Counted from the first letter of the stretch, positions 34,063 through 45,506 are shown. The stretch: 64,000 bases of DNA from Hirundichthys speculiger (GCA_018398805.1 JAGFBZ010000173.1:248819-312818), one strand, 5' to 3'. A program made the numbers and translations. The notes: a model not told the origin generated them from the sequence alone.

Positions 34063-34565
34063 TTTTGGTAGCAACATTTAAAATGAGGATGTTTGGACAG
34101 ATTTGATGGCCATGAATTCCATGATATCAATTAGCACCACAGGTTAGCACAAGCCTTAGCCAGCCAAGCTAAAATAGCGAACTGTGATTGAGCTAAGGAA
34201 GGCAGTGTGCCATCATGAGCCATTAGCTCCGCCCACCCACAAGCCTCCAGCAGTTCAACCAATCAGAAAACACTCAAGCCAGATCTGCTGTTCCAGGAAG
34301 AGCATCTCTGCGTGATTCTTGATCTTTGTCGGTCTGAAGTAATTACAGGCTCCTGGAGGGACAGTGGGCTGAAAACAGGTCTCAGACAACCGGGTCAGCA
34401 GTTAACCCTTTTCTCCAGCCCAGCCCACCAGGAACAGCAGATACCCTCCATGTGGTACGACATGTTTACGGGCTGCTGGAAACCTGTCAGGACGCCCACA
34501 AGCCACGTTTGCTAATTCAGACACACTCAGAAGTGAGCAACAGCTGTTTGTTTTGGAGAGAGTAA

Positions 34566-34566
<1 letters not shown>
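34063..34566. other. Apparently unique DNA
   Basis: No gene. It contains ccaatcag near 34258 and tagctccgcccaccc near 34225, promoter-like words without further support. Confidence 0.45.

Positions 34567-34615
<49 letters not shown>
34567..34615. repeat. Poly(G) run of 49
   Basis: An unbroken run of 49 G as assembled. The true length is uncertain because homopolymers of this size sequence poorly. Confidence 0.95.
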
Positions 34616-34616
<1 letters not shown>

Positions 34617-35700
34617 GATGTTTTCCGCCTCTTTTCGGCCCATGATTCAGATGGAGGAGCCGAGAGGAAGGGTGAGGTATTGTCTCGTGGTCGCAGAATG
34701 AACTCATTCCCCCCCTTTCGCTCGGAGGGAGGGATGAATGCAGGTCAGGGTGATGTGGCATGCAGGGGCCAGATGTGGGTTTCTTTTTTTTTTTTTTTTT
34801 TTTTTTTTACAGACAGATTTAAAAACCACCAGCAGTTATGGAAACGATGTGTTGATCCAGAGTCTCAAAACCACAAAAATGCTGCCAACAAAGCCCTGGC
34901 GCAAACCAGACGTCTGTGACTCTGGCTGAGAAGTATGTGAGGCGGGAGCGGCCGCAGACAGCTGTGCAGCTCCTCGTCCTCGGCTCGGCGACGCCGTCAC
35001 CAACTTTCAGGAGCTTTCCTTTAAAAGTGCCACGGCGGCTCCTGGCACAGTCATCCAGGCGCAGAATATTTTTACATTAAAAAGAGAAAACAATGACATC
35101 AGCGTCAGACTGCAGCTGAAGAAACGCAGCCGTTCTAACAGAGACCTGAGGGCTGAAGTGTCGCATCTCCAGCTGCATCTGTCGCAGGAAGACTTGCCTT
35201 CAGTCTGGACCACATGGCATGTTTGGTGCCGGTCCATGAGCGGAGGAAAAGCCCAGCTGGGCACGTTTCTCTCATGTTTGGGTTTAAAGGGAAGATCAGT
35301 CTGCAGCACCAGACGCTTCGGATCATCTGCTGCTGCTGTCTGCACGAAGGTCGTTTGTCTCACGTCAAAGCAGTCATGCAACCGTTTAAAGGAACGTTCT
35401 GGAGTCAAATCAACCCCCCCGGGGCATCGAGGCAAAGCGGTTTGGAGGTGGGATGGAAGACAGAATGAAGATGCTCCAAACCTCCGACAAGATTCAGAGA
35501 TTTCATTAAACTTAAAGCAGCACAGAGGAACTTTTAGCAAGTTTCAAGTCACATCCTGAGTTAGAAACTTCAGACTTCAAGTCCCTTCTAGTCCTTTTAA
35601 GTGTTCATCTTTTTCCGGTTCATTTTGATTGGCTGCACTGACACTTTAAAAAAAATAAATAAGACTTGCTTTAATCTTTGCATTTTGGGTAAAATATGAA
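34616..35700. other. Unique DNA with poly(T)
   Basis: A poly(T) run lies at 34781-34808. The 177-codon minus frame at 35007-35540 and the 133-codon plus frame at 35158-35559 overlap; neither shows a domain, signal peptide or splice structure that I trust. Confidence 0.5.
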
Positions 35701-35707
35701 GTGTTTT

Positions 35708-35905
35708 CAAGTTGAGAGGCTCAAGTTCAAGTGAAGTCACAAGTCAAGTCAGTGGTGTAAAGGTCCAAGTCAAGTCTAAAGTCATCAGATTAATGACCCG
35801 ATTAAGTCATGTGACCCGAGTCTCAGTCATGTGACTCGAGTCCCAGTCATGTGACCCGAGTCCCAGTCATGTGACCTGAGTCCCAGTCATGTGACCCCGA
35901 GTCGA
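35708..35905. repeat. Degenerate gtcatgtgacccgagtccca repeat
   Basis: Starts with caagtcaagtc words and then has five tandem copies of a unit near gtcatgtgacccgagtccca (about 25 bp). The caagtc/gtgactcgagtc style resembles ends of old fish interspersed repeats. No coding. Confidence 0.75.
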
Positions 35906-37731
35906 CGCCTCCGACTCCTGTTAAGCCCTTTTGTGTTGAGCTGTTTGCTCGTGGAAACAGTGGCAGCGAGAAACTCGGTCTTCAACTCTAGAAGTCTGAC
36001 TTCCTGGTCTTCAGACCAGAGGGAGACGCCGTCGTTCGGGATCAAGCGAAGCTTCCTGAAGTGTCCGGCGCGTTTTCAGCATCAGACTGCAGACGTAAAA
36101 ACGTGATTCGTGGAGTCTTTAGAGGCCGTTGCAGCCGTTGTGTTTGTGTTAGCTTTGTGTTAGCTTTGTGTTAGCTTTGAGCGGCGGCTCTTCTGTGATG
36201 TGCGTCGTGTACATTTGACCTTGGATGCTGTTTTTTACGTCGAGTCGTGTCTTTGACCGACGAGATATTCCTCCAGGTATTTCTTTTCTAGCTGTGCAGT
36301 TTTCTAGTCGTCCCAGCCTTTCTGGAAATATTTTGCCCTTTTTTTTTTAATTTTAAACAGAATATTGGGTTTACCAGAACTGGTTAAACTTGTTTATGCT
36401 CTTCAGTCGTTAAAAAAAATCCTGAATTACAAGCACAACAAACGTTTATCCTCCTGATGAATGAATGAATGGATTAAACATGAATTAGGCTCATTTGCGT
36501 GTAGCCTGGATTAGCGTGGGGGGTTTAAAGGCTATTTATACGCCGGCACAGACGGCAGCGGCGGCGGCAGCAGCAGGAAACCTGCCGCCCCGACCAGCTG
36601 GGCGAGTTAATCCCAGGTAATCCCGTCTCCATCCCGCCTTGACCTTTATTCCACTGTTGAAACAGAAACACAGCCGTGTGTCTGTTTCAGACGTCGCCCA
36701 GTTTGATTGTATAAAATATTACGGGGGGGCGGGGCTAATGCTAAACATCTAGCTCTGGCACATATTTGCTGCGGTTTATTTAATCGTGGACTCGTACCGG
36801 TGAAATAAGAGAACGTAACCTCCTTCACGTATCAGTCGGAGGGATTTACGAGCTGTTGCTTAATGATTAAAAAAAAAAAATGAACGTGACCCGGTGACCT
36901 TTCGGATAATCCAATAACAACGTGGAATCCTTTGTGATCATATTATCATTAATGTTGGAGGCAGATGGCTCGGCGCCGTTGTAGCCGTGTTTCTGTTGGT
37001 GCTGTTGTTTGGGCGGCCAGAACCCCTAACCCCTAACCCTAACCCCTAACCATAACCCGGTCCTGTTGAGGTCCAGAGATCTTCAGGATCTTCAGGAGTC
37101 CACGTTCTCTTCCTCATCGTCCCACCAGCTGGAACCGCGACGCTTCGTGTCGTCCCGGGGCCAGACTGTATAAAACCAGACAAACGCTGCGCGACCTCAC
37201 ATTCAGGGTGGGGCAGGAGTTAGCTCCGCCCACACCTGGTTAGCCCATAAACGGGTGAATGGGTGGGACGAACATGTCCAGCCAACCTCGTGTTCATCTG
37301 AAGACGTTTGAAGATATTTCATATTTCAGGGACGGTCCATTCCTCTGTGCTTGTAGCGTCCCTGTAAAAAAAACCAAACATACCAAAAAAAAAAAACCCT
37401 TAGTGCGATGAAATAATCAGCCTTCTGGTTTAATTTACATCCAGACGGAGACGCTGAGCAGAAACGTGAAGACGGTGGTGAATTTACATCTTCAACAGCC
37501 GCTCGTCGCGCATTCATCTGGAGTGATAACAGGCGGGCAGCATGTATGGAGCAGGAACAGACGCATGCTGGGTAATTACAATTTAACGATTCACTGGATT
37601 AGACCACACCTCCCCCATCTTGGATGAATACGGACTTGATCTATTATGAACATAAAGGATGTTCAACAAGCGTTTCCGTTATCAAAAGCAGGGCTGCTTC
37701 CCCTTCATGAGTGGAGTCATGAAGACTAATC
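35906..37731. other. Apparently unique DNA
   Basis: No gene recognised. Contains tgtgttagcttt repeated three times at about 36137-36178, a short ggcggc run near 36558, a small CCCCTAA patch at 37022-37057 and an A run at 37386-37397. Confidence 0.5.
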
Positions 37732-37740
37732 CTAACCCTA

Positions 37741-37811
<71 letters not shown>

Positions 37812-37846
37812 AAACCCTAACCCTAACCCTAACCCTAAACCCTAAA

Positions 37847-37879
<33 letters not shown>

Positions 37880-37913
37880 CCCTAACCCTAAACCCTAAAC
37901 CCTAACCCTAACC

Positions 37914-37945
<32 letters not shown>

Positions 37946-38037
37946 CTAACCCTAAACCCTAAACCCTAACCCTAACCCTAACCCTAAACCCGAACCCCGA
38001 ACCCTAAACCCTAAAACCCTAAACCCTAACCCTAACC

Positions 38038-38115
<78 letters not shown>

Positions 38116-38124
38116 CCCTACCCT

Positions 38125-38156
<32 letters not shown>

Positions 38157-38198
38157 CCCTAACCCTAACCCTAACCCTAACCCTAAACCCTAAACCCC

Positions 38199-38239
<41 letters not shown>

Positions 38240-38276
38240 ACCCTAAACCCTAAACCCTAACCCTAACCCTAACCCT
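37732..38276 (-). repeat. Interstitial telomeric array, CCCTAA/CCCTAAA
   Basis: About 0.55 kb of CCCTAA on the plus strand (TTAGGG on the minus), with frequent CCCTAAA variants and few other changes. It faces the TTAGGG array at 30755-31640. The variant spectrum differs: here extra A, there extra G. Confidence 0.97.
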
Positions 38277-38404
38277 AGCAACGGGAACTCTGGATGGTTG
38301 TGGGTACAGCCGTGAGATGGGAACCGGATTGACACTCCAGTCTTCTTTGCAACGTTTGCTCAGTTCATTGAGGTTTTTGGACATTTGCCTTCACAGAAAC
38401 TGTC

Positions 38405-39456
38405 TTAAAGTTATGGTGGGAGATCTTTTTTTGCAGCATTTTTTACAATATTGCCTGAAAACCTTTTCACATTCCCATTGCATCCACTAAAATAGAATGT
38501 TTGCAAAAAAAAAAAAAAAAAAGTTTTGGTCCGGTCTAGAGGGTGTAATCAGAGGAAAACTCTGACCATCAATGTACTGATCATCTTTACATTTATTGGC
38601 TGCCTAATATGTCCATCAAATATCAATACTCTCCCACCCACCTCCCACCCACCCCTCCCTCCCTCCCTCAGCTCTGGCAATCAGGTGAGCAGACACAGCG
38701 TTGCTATTTGAAAGCCAGAAATCAAGTTAGCTCGCACAGATCATTTCGTTGCAACAATGGCAGAGAAGAAGACGACAACCGGCAGCAAAATCAATTGTTG
38801 AAAAAGCAACAGCCATGCGGAAGCTAGCCGAAGAACCAAACAGAACCAGAATGGTTATCGGTACGGCTTTCCAGCGCCGGCGCCAGCTAAAAAATGAAAA
38901 GGGGCTCCAGACCGACGCCAAGGTGGCCCAGTTTCTACTGGACAGGTAAGATGATGCCGTTTTGATTATATAATATTTCAACATACTGATGGGTTATGGG
39001 TATTGTAGGACTATTCACCCAGTCAGTGAGAAAATGAAAGATGATGACAAAATTATTGTCCATCGAGTGACATGACGAACATATTCCAGCATGTTTCGCT
39101 AAACTACCAACTCTGCCAGCTAGGCTACAGTACTATGTGTGACACCGTTAGCTAGGCTGTCGTTATCCTTAATGGTGAAGACGCTATGGCTTGAAGTTAG
39201 CCAGCCAGTCTGATGCTACTTGTTGTTGGCAAATCGACTTGAGCGCTCGCGAATGCTCGTGAACTTCCGTGACCGCTCGAGGAAAGCGTGCACGTTCATG
39301 TAGTCGTGAATCGTGTGAAGGCGTGGTTTCGAGGGGTGGGCTGAAGAGGAGGAGGCGGAGCCTTTTGGGAGGAGGGAGGGAGTGTATGTTTTCAAAATCT
39401 CACTTGAGTTGGATTGCTGGAACCGTTTTTTCAAAGATCTCCCACCGTACCTTTAA
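38405..39456 (+). mobile_element. 1,044-bp TIR element with TTAA duplications (Kolobok-like)
   Basis: The left end AGTTATGGTGGGAGATCTTT at 38409 and the inverted right end AGGTACGGTGGGAGATCTTT (reading inward from 39452) match at 18 of 20 bases. TTAA directly flanks both ends (38405-38408 and 39453-39456). TTAA duplications are typical of Kolobok and piggyBac superfamilies; AG-starting termini fit Kolobok better, but that is inference. The element holds a short coding exon (38749-38945). It has no recognisable catalytic transposase and is probably non-autonomous. Confidence 0.85.
38749..38949 (+). CDS. Short exon-like frame inside the TTAA element
   Basis: A 66-codon open frame, ending at a strong donor (cag|gtaaga, cut after 38945), has a basic N-terminal half (QRRRRQPAAKSIVEKA) and then a compact helical segment: RTRMVIGTAFQRRRQLKNEK, then GLQTDAKVAQFLLDR. 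That segment resembles a small domain I have seen in many fish hypothetical or transposon-related proteins (pattern G-AF-RWR-L---KG--TDA--A-FLLD); its function is unknown to me. The only nearby ATG (38757) is in another frame and stops after 14 codons, so either a frameshift has broken the start or the exon is internal. It could be a captured host exon or a native transposon accessory protein. Confidence 0.45.
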   Translation: MQQWQRRRRQPAAKSIVEKATAMRKLAEEPNRTRMVIGTAFQRRRQLKNEKGLQTDAKVAQFLLDR

Positions 39457-40574
39457 GGTCCAACCAGGGCATTTTTATCCCGGTTGAGGTCTTTGGAGAC
39501 CTGTGCCTTGGCACTAACCCAACCCCTAACCCCTAACCCTCCAGTTATTCCAGGCAAAGCAGGCGGGACCACCGCTCGTCTCGCTGTTCCTCGCCCTCAC
39601 CCTTTCCCGAATCAGTGGGAGTTCTCACTTCAAACCTGGAAGTTTACGCATCTTGCAAAAGAGCCCCAAACGCAGCGGTTTTGACCGATGCTGCCGACCT
39701 GAGGAAGCCAGACTTTCTCCTGGCAACCAGATGAATTATACTTGCTGATGTCTTGTCCCAGATGTGCCGTCTCTCTGATCGTCCTGAACATTTAAGGTGC
39801 TGCTGAAGCGGTTGTCTCGGCTCCCAGCTGCTGCCCGGATCTAACCAGGGGAGTTGACCGTGGAGTCCCTAGAAGAGCCCCGCCGGTCCTTGTTTCATCT
39901 CGTCATCGCCGGTTAGCGCTCCGGACAGTCAGCTTGGAAAGGGTCCTGGTACGACCCGAGGCAAACGTCGGACTGGAAGAGGTAGACGCAGGTTCGACGG
40001 TCCAGCTGCTGTCCTCTGGTAGCTCTGGTAGCTCTGGTAGATCTGTTGGGTCTTCGTTCATCATTCAGCTTAGAAATCGAGCCAAGTAGCGACAGACAGG
40101 CCTTGACGTTAACCGGCACAACGTTTGCATGTTACTGCCCTGACAGTCAGAAAGCAACGGTTTAAAAAGTTAACTGAGTCTGAACGTTTGCAGTCATCGT
40201 GTGAATGGGAAAGGAACCGAAAAAGGAATTTCAAACATGTTTTTGTGAAAGCAGAAGGCTTGAACCTCCGTGATACTTGCAGAAAAATCAATGTGAGACG
40301 TTGACTCTTGAACTGTCGCCTCCTCGCTCGGTCACAGTAACTTAAAGCCAGTCTGGCCTTGGAAAACCCGCGTCGATGCGCCCCACCTCGCCGTAATATC
40401 AGGGGGCGTGTCGGGTCGGGCCTTGACACGCTGAGAGTAATCCTGCTTTAACCTGTCAGCGGGATGACAGACGTGGACGACACGAGGAGATAAGCGAGAG
40501 TGGATGAGAGAATCTGAGGGATGAGACGTGCGTGGGGGTGGTCGGGTGCCGGTTTCCCAGCATGCTCTGGGCCA
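39457..40574. other. Apparently unique DNA
   Basis: No gene recognised. Contains a short CCCCTAA patch at 39519-39540 and ggtagctct repeated at 40018-40040. Confidence 0.5.
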
Positions 40575-40765
40575 CACGTGTCTATCTCAAGGCCTGCGGG
40601 TCAAATCCGTCCCGCCGCTTCGTTTTATGTCTCCCACGACAGCGTGGAGACAATATTATACTGACAATACGATTCTGATCCGTTTTAGCGCTGCACAGGG
40701 ACCAAAACTGCACGTCCCACAATGCATCAGGATTTTTGTTTCACACATGCCTTTTCATAAATGTG
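40575..40765 (+). mobile_element. Diverged hAT end fragment
   Basis: Contains gtgtctatctcaaggcctgc, then gggtcaaatccgtcccgccg and cttcgttttatg, then cgtcccacaatgcatcagga. This is the same order as the hAT 5' end at 27517-27690 (gtgtcaaac, ggcccgccacgtcattttatg, tcccacaatgcat). It is an older or different subfamily copy; no coding frame follows. Confidence 0.6.
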
Positions 40766-41060
40766 CATTTTCCTGTTATTGTGTTTGAGGTCAGAGCGTC
40801 CAGTCAGGCACGGTGAGAATCCGTCAGGACGGACGGAGACAAACGTGTTGCAGTTCCTTGAGTGACCACCAGGGTTCAGGAAGCTCCAACAGCGGGTCAA
40901 TGACCTCCGTGTTAAAATCTCCATCTTTGCAGCAGAAACAAACAAACAAAACAAAACAAAACAAAACAAAACAAAAAGAAAGGAGCAGTTTTGGTCTCTG
41001 TAGTTGGACGTGGACTTTTTCTCTTTTTTTTAATTTCTGATGTTGCCACTGAAACCACAT
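40766..41060. other. Unique DNA with (AAAAC)n
   Basis: An acaaa/aaaac microsatellite lies at 40938-40977. The rest is unremarkable. Confidence 0.6.
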
Positions 41061-41865
41061 TTGAAACTGGACGTCCTGCTGCAGCAACATTTTTCTTAAA
41101 AAAGCAACACTTTTCTCTTAAAAATGCTAATTTTCCAATATTGTATCTTTCTGTTGTGTTTTGAGTGTTTTGATGTTAGATCGCCACATTTTGCCATAAA
41201 AACCACGAATTTTGAAAAATTGCGACTTTTTCATTGAACATTGTAATTTTTTGCAGTGAAATATCGACTTTTGTACAATTGCAACTTTTTGGACATGGAA
41301 TTACATGTTGGAAAATTCCATCTAACTTCAAACTTTCTCTCTTAAATTCAAGTATTTTTGCCGTCAAATCCCCAATTTTGCAATTTGCCAACTTTTTTCA
41401 TAAAAGCAAATTTTTCTCTCAAAAACTTGAAATTCACAAATCATAACTTTTTGATGTAAAAATCCGACTTTGTAACAAAACTGCAGATTTTATATATTAT
41501 TGTAACTTTATGTCCAATGAACCCCAAATTGTCGAAAAAATTGTGAATTTTGCAAAAACATAAAAAGTGAAGCAATTTTTTTACATGAAATGTGACTTTT
41601 GTAGAATTGCACAATTTTTGTTTTAAGAATAACAGATTTTTTTTGTAATATTGCATCTCTTGCAAAATCTCACCTTTAACTTAATGATAATAATTAAAAA
41701 AAAAATCTAATATTGCAACTTGTAAAATATTGGCTTCTTGTTGTAAAAAGCTCATTTATATTATAGAACGTCAAATTTCTTCAAATCATGATTTTTTAAA
41801 ATTGATCTCAATTTTGTGTTAAAATCGGAGACCAAAGGGGGAGGAGCTTGCGTGCCAGCTGGCGT
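41061..41865. repeat. Diverged AT-rich interspersed module, copy C
   Basis: Words such as aattgcaactttttggacat, ccacgaattttgaaaaattg and ccgactttgtaacaaaactg echo the modules at 18.7 and 22.1 kb. The right boundary, aagggggaggagcttgcgtg and ccagctggcg, corresponds to gaggggggaggagcttgagc at 23207-23226 and to 60753-60778, so the three loci share a family end. Confidence 0.7.
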
Positions 41866-42116
41866 TTAGCAGGTGTCATCAGCTCCTCCAGGTGTTTCTT
41901 CTTAGAGCTTCTTCCAGATGTTCCAACTTCTTTAAACTGCGTCGCCCGAAAATCCAAGATGAGCCAGTGTCTTTTTCATGAAACGATAAACTGTCTTGCT
42001 TCGACCATTTCATTCGTTTTCTGCTTTTTATCGGGAATAAACTTAGTTCATGAGACTTTGTCAATTTTTCATTTCTTTGGACATGTTGGGGTTAGTTTTT
42101 AAAAGTTTTTCTTAAA

Positions 42117-42358
42117 TCCATCAGTTCTGAAAAATCGTCTTGCTCATAGCTACCGTTATCGTTGTTGGTAACGATGAAATGCATGATGGGAGATGTAGTT
42201 TATTATCAATATGCGCTTTAAAGTGGCGTAAGCTTATTTTAAGTCTTAAAATATTGGTTTAAAAATTTAAGCCAATAATGCCCAAGCTCTCGAGGGCCAC
42301 ATAAAAGGACGTGACGGGCCACATTTGGCCCGCGGGCCTTGTGTTTGACACATGTGGT
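42117..42358 (-). mobile_element. hAT element 5' end, inverted second copy
   Basis: Read on the minus strand, it runs catgtgtcaaacacaaggcc, gggccaaatgtggcccgtca, then taaactacatctcccatcat, then the ATG of the transposase and agcaagacg. It aligns with 27515-27760 almost base for base and stops just after the start codon. This is a solo end fragment with no downstream coding. Confidence 0.85.
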
Positions 42359-43230
42359 GCAGATGATGGATGGATTGGATCTAGCAGGGGAGAAAAGAAA
42401 AGAAAATCTAATTAAATAAACAAGTGGAGATGAGTTCAAGAAATCAAGAGTCCTCACAAATCTGACGTGCAAGAGTGCACACGCATGAGCGTGTTCACCG
42501 GGGCTTCGGTTGGACTGAACCTGTAACATCCGTGAGACACGGAGGAGGCGAGGTTTTAAACGGCGTGGAGGTGGAAGGTTCGACCGGCTCCGTTTAAAGA
42601 CGTCGTTTAGTTCAAGGAACATCTGGGAGGATGAAGAAAACGTGAATGAGATTTTTCCCTCCAAATCCTCAATCCTCCCGGCTGATTGGTCCTCCAGCTA
42701 ACGTAGATGGGGGTCAAAGGTCAGTTTTTTTTTTTTCTTCGTCGCTGCAGCTCCTCCACGACTGTCTCTCCGTGTAACGCTTCAGTGCTTGACCCAGATC
42801 TGTGCAGATGGCGTGTCGGCGCGTTTTGTTTCACGGACACGTATGCACGCCACGGATCAGAGAGCCCGGTTCAGCCGAGGACAGGTTACCCTCCGGCACT
42901 GGAGCCGACATCAATAACGTGCAGAACAAGTGCCGTGTGGTCACATTTAACGCGGCGCCCGCAGAGAGAAAGCTCGCGTCTACATTCCTGACATCATTTC
43001 ACGTCTCAGATGAGATACAGTTCAGAAAAGAATGTAAACAGCGTTTCATCTTTCAGCCGAGCGGGAATCAGGAAAACTTCACCGTCTGCGTGTTATTATA
43101 TTTTGGCTTCTGTTCTTTTGCAGACAAAACAGTCCAAAACCAACATGAGGTTCTGTTTATGTGGTGGAGTTCAAACAGAATGAAAAAAAAAAAAAGATTC
43201 GGGTCTGTTTCATGTGAGCTGGAGCTCTAA
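42359..43230. other. Apparently unique DNA
   Basis: A poly(T) run lies at 42725-42736. The 142-codon frame at 42802-43230 has no recognised domain. Confidence 0.5.
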
Positions 43231-43262
43231 AAAGAACTGGACAAACCCTCTGTGATGTCACC
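43231..43262 (+). repeat. Dispersed short motif, copy 2
   Basis: aaagaactggacaaaccctc plus tgtgatgtcacc, identical over about 30 bases to the copy at 8485-8516. Confidence 0.8.
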
Positions 43263-43413
43263 AACGGTTTTCTGAGGAGTCACGTTTTTATTCTTGTTTT
43301 TTTCTTTTGTCTTTTCGTGATGCTGACTCCGCCCAGTACCGGTTTGATCTAAAAACGGGCCGACAGGCGGAACAGCTCCCAACCAAACCTCAGTCGCCGC
43401 AGGCGAGATGTTT

Positions 43414-43800
43414 TAGGGTGTTTTCACACTGGCACGATTCAGGTCGGCCCCGAGGAACTCTGGGAATGAGTGCGGTTCAGTCGGGTGTAATCTGTCCAAT
43501 CGGTTCTCGTTTGTCACTGCAGAAACATCTGGAACTGAGCTTCTGGCTAAATGTCGACTGTTGTCTGGCGGTCCAGTGAGTTGATCTGAAAAGCCCGGCT
43601 GAGCTGTGGCGGTCCGTGTTTTAGCCCTGACGGCCCTAATTTCATATTTCCCACCAGTCGAGTTAAGATGTCGGGCGTATACGTTCCACCCTTTTCAGAT
43701 TAACTAGTGCTGGGTGGTGGGGCTTCAAAGCCACTCCTTAGAAATGTGAGTGATGTCACAGCGGGCTTGTCCGGTTCTCTTTACGCAGTCTATGGTGCTG
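43414..43800. repeat. Interspersed repeat fragments incl. motif copy 3
   Basis: ggtgttttcacactggcacg and attcaggtcgg have the style of fish MITE ends. At 43750-43800, on the minus strand, the dispersed motif appears in diverged form (catagactgcgtaaagagaa, ccggacaagcccgctgtgac). Element limits are unclear. Confidence 0.5.
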
Positions 43801-43944
43801 AGTCCTGACTGTCCTCCATTTGCCAGTCCGTCTGTTGTCCCTGCCCATCCAATCCGCTGGTTTCTGTTCATTTTTTAGTCTGTATTTTTGTCACATGGCC
43901 TTAGATGTTCCTTTACTTTGGATTTAGTCCATGTTGAAACATTT

Positions 43945-44727
43945 GGGTCCTGATTGTACCCTCCCCGCTAGCCGCTAGCTGCAAATTGCGGGTTTAGGAA
44001 CCTCCGCTACCCGCTAATGCAATCTTCCGCTCCCTAAAGCCGCTACCCGTTATGCCGACTCCCTTACTCACACTGTAGGTGTGGCAACGGGCGTGTCTTT
44101 AGCCCTTTCCGCAAACTCAGTATCTTGCGATCGCGGGTAGCAACCCGCATGTTGGCGCGTACAAGAGCACGTCCAAATGGCATCAGTGTGCGTCCACCTG
44201 GTCACATGTGGATGTGCACAAACGGCTCTACCTCTGGAATTAACTCTTGTATAAAAAGCGTGATTTAACCTCAGTTGAACCCCTGAGAAAATGGCAGAGA
44301 TCGTCTGCTAACTCGCCAGTTAAACCACAGATGACCAGAGCGTGTTTACTGGGAGGACACCAACTATCTGGGACTTTCAGGTAGCCGATAGGAATTGTCT
44401 GTGTGGAAATATTTATATGTATATATCAGTGCAGAGGAGGAGGAGGAAGGAAGAGGAGGAAGCTCTACAGCAGAGTCCCAGACGAGCTGCGAACTAGAGC
44501 TGCTCTGATCTGGATGAAGAGACGCTACATAGCGGTTAGCGGGTGGCGCAACCTGCTCTTAAAGGCAATGGCTGCTGACGCACTGATTGGTTAACAGGTG
44601 GAACGCCCTAACCACTCCCATGCATAATGTAGCCGTTGGCGCAGGTGGGATAGCGAGTTTAGCGCCCCTCCCGCTACCCGCTATCCCTAAATAGCGGCTT
44701 TAGGAGATCTGGCGGAAGATCGGGCCC
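43945..44727. mobile_element. PIF/Harbinger-like non-autonomous element (783 bp)
   Basis: The ends gggtcctgattgtaccctcc and (inward from the right) gggcccgatcttccgccaga are imperfect inverted repeats. Subterminal gctacccgct / agcgggtagcgg words occur near both ends. Flanks are ttt and tta, an imperfect 3-bp duplication of the TWA type used by Harbinger. An internal AGG-rich stretch (44436-44465) encodes a basic run like transposon-borne coding DNA but is interrupted. Superfamily assignment is tentative. Confidence 0.6.
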
Positions 44728-45353
44728 TTAATCACCCCAGACCAGAACTAAGTATTGCAGCATTTCACCGGTAACTGATTAATTTAAAAAAAAGCACTCT
44801 TCCAGTTTTAGCATGTCTCCCGGTTCACGAGACGCCGCGTCGTGTCGGTGGCTGGATGATGGAGTTTGTCCATATTTAATAACTTCTTTTCTCTGAAGTT
44901 TCACAAAAGAGAAAGTTAAAAGAGAGAAAGTGCAATCAGCTTCTCTCTGAATGAGTCTCCATCTGAACGCAGGGCCAAACACGACCATCAAATACCTCCT
45001 GTCACTGTGAGAGATGTTTTTCTCCTGAGGATCCGTTCAGTATTTGTACTTGACTTTTGTTTCGGAGACAAAGAACAGAGACACATACCGATCGAACGCT
45101 GCAGACGTCCTTCAGCTCAGATGGGCCTCAGAAACGCTGCTGGCCTTCAGGCTTCCAGCTGCTGTTGGAGATTCATTCAGGTGAAATAACTGAAAACAGA
45201 AAATCGCTCTTTGGTTTCTGCTTTTTCTTTTTTTTTTTTAAATGAAGATCCAGGTTCCAGGAGAACCAGCCTTTCATTGGAGACCGAAGTTTATCGCTTC
45301 TTGGTTCACTATGAAATGAAGAATTTAGTGAAGGCAGGACGGGGCCTCAGACA
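44728..45353. other. Apparently unique DNA
   Basis: Nothing recognised; a T run lies at 45228-45239. Confidence 0.5.
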
Positions 45354-45442
45354 AAGGGACCCTGATGGACCCTGATGGACCCCGGGGGACCCTGAGGGAC
45401 CCTGATGGACCCTGATGGACCCTGAGGGACCCTGGGGGACCC
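45354..45442. repeat. 10-bp tandem repeat (ggaccctgat)
   Basis: Units ggaccctgat, ggaccctgag, ggaccccggg and ggaccctggg in tandem, eight or nine copies. Confidence 0.94.
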
Positions 45443-45469
45443 TCCCAGGAGTCTCCACCAGACCACGTG

Positions 45470-45506
45470 TGACATCACAGAGGGCTTGTCCAGTTCTTTT
45501 CATACA
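45470..45506 (-). repeat. Dispersed short motif, copy 4
   Basis: gtgacatcacagagggcttg plus tccagttcttttcatac, the reverse complement of the copy at 8480-8516. Confidence 0.8.

Noticed and set aside
33215..34081. 288-codon SSGTTRF repeat protein
   Set aside because: It is the 21-bp minisatellite with period divisible by 3; indels shift the peptide from one repeat reading to another, unlike a real repeat protein.
35007..35540. 177-codon minus-strand gene
   Set aside because: There is no domain, the composition is Cys- and Ser-scattered, and it overlaps an equally long plus frame.
42802..43230. 142-codon plus-strand gene
   Set aside because: No domain, and it ends in a dispersed repeat.
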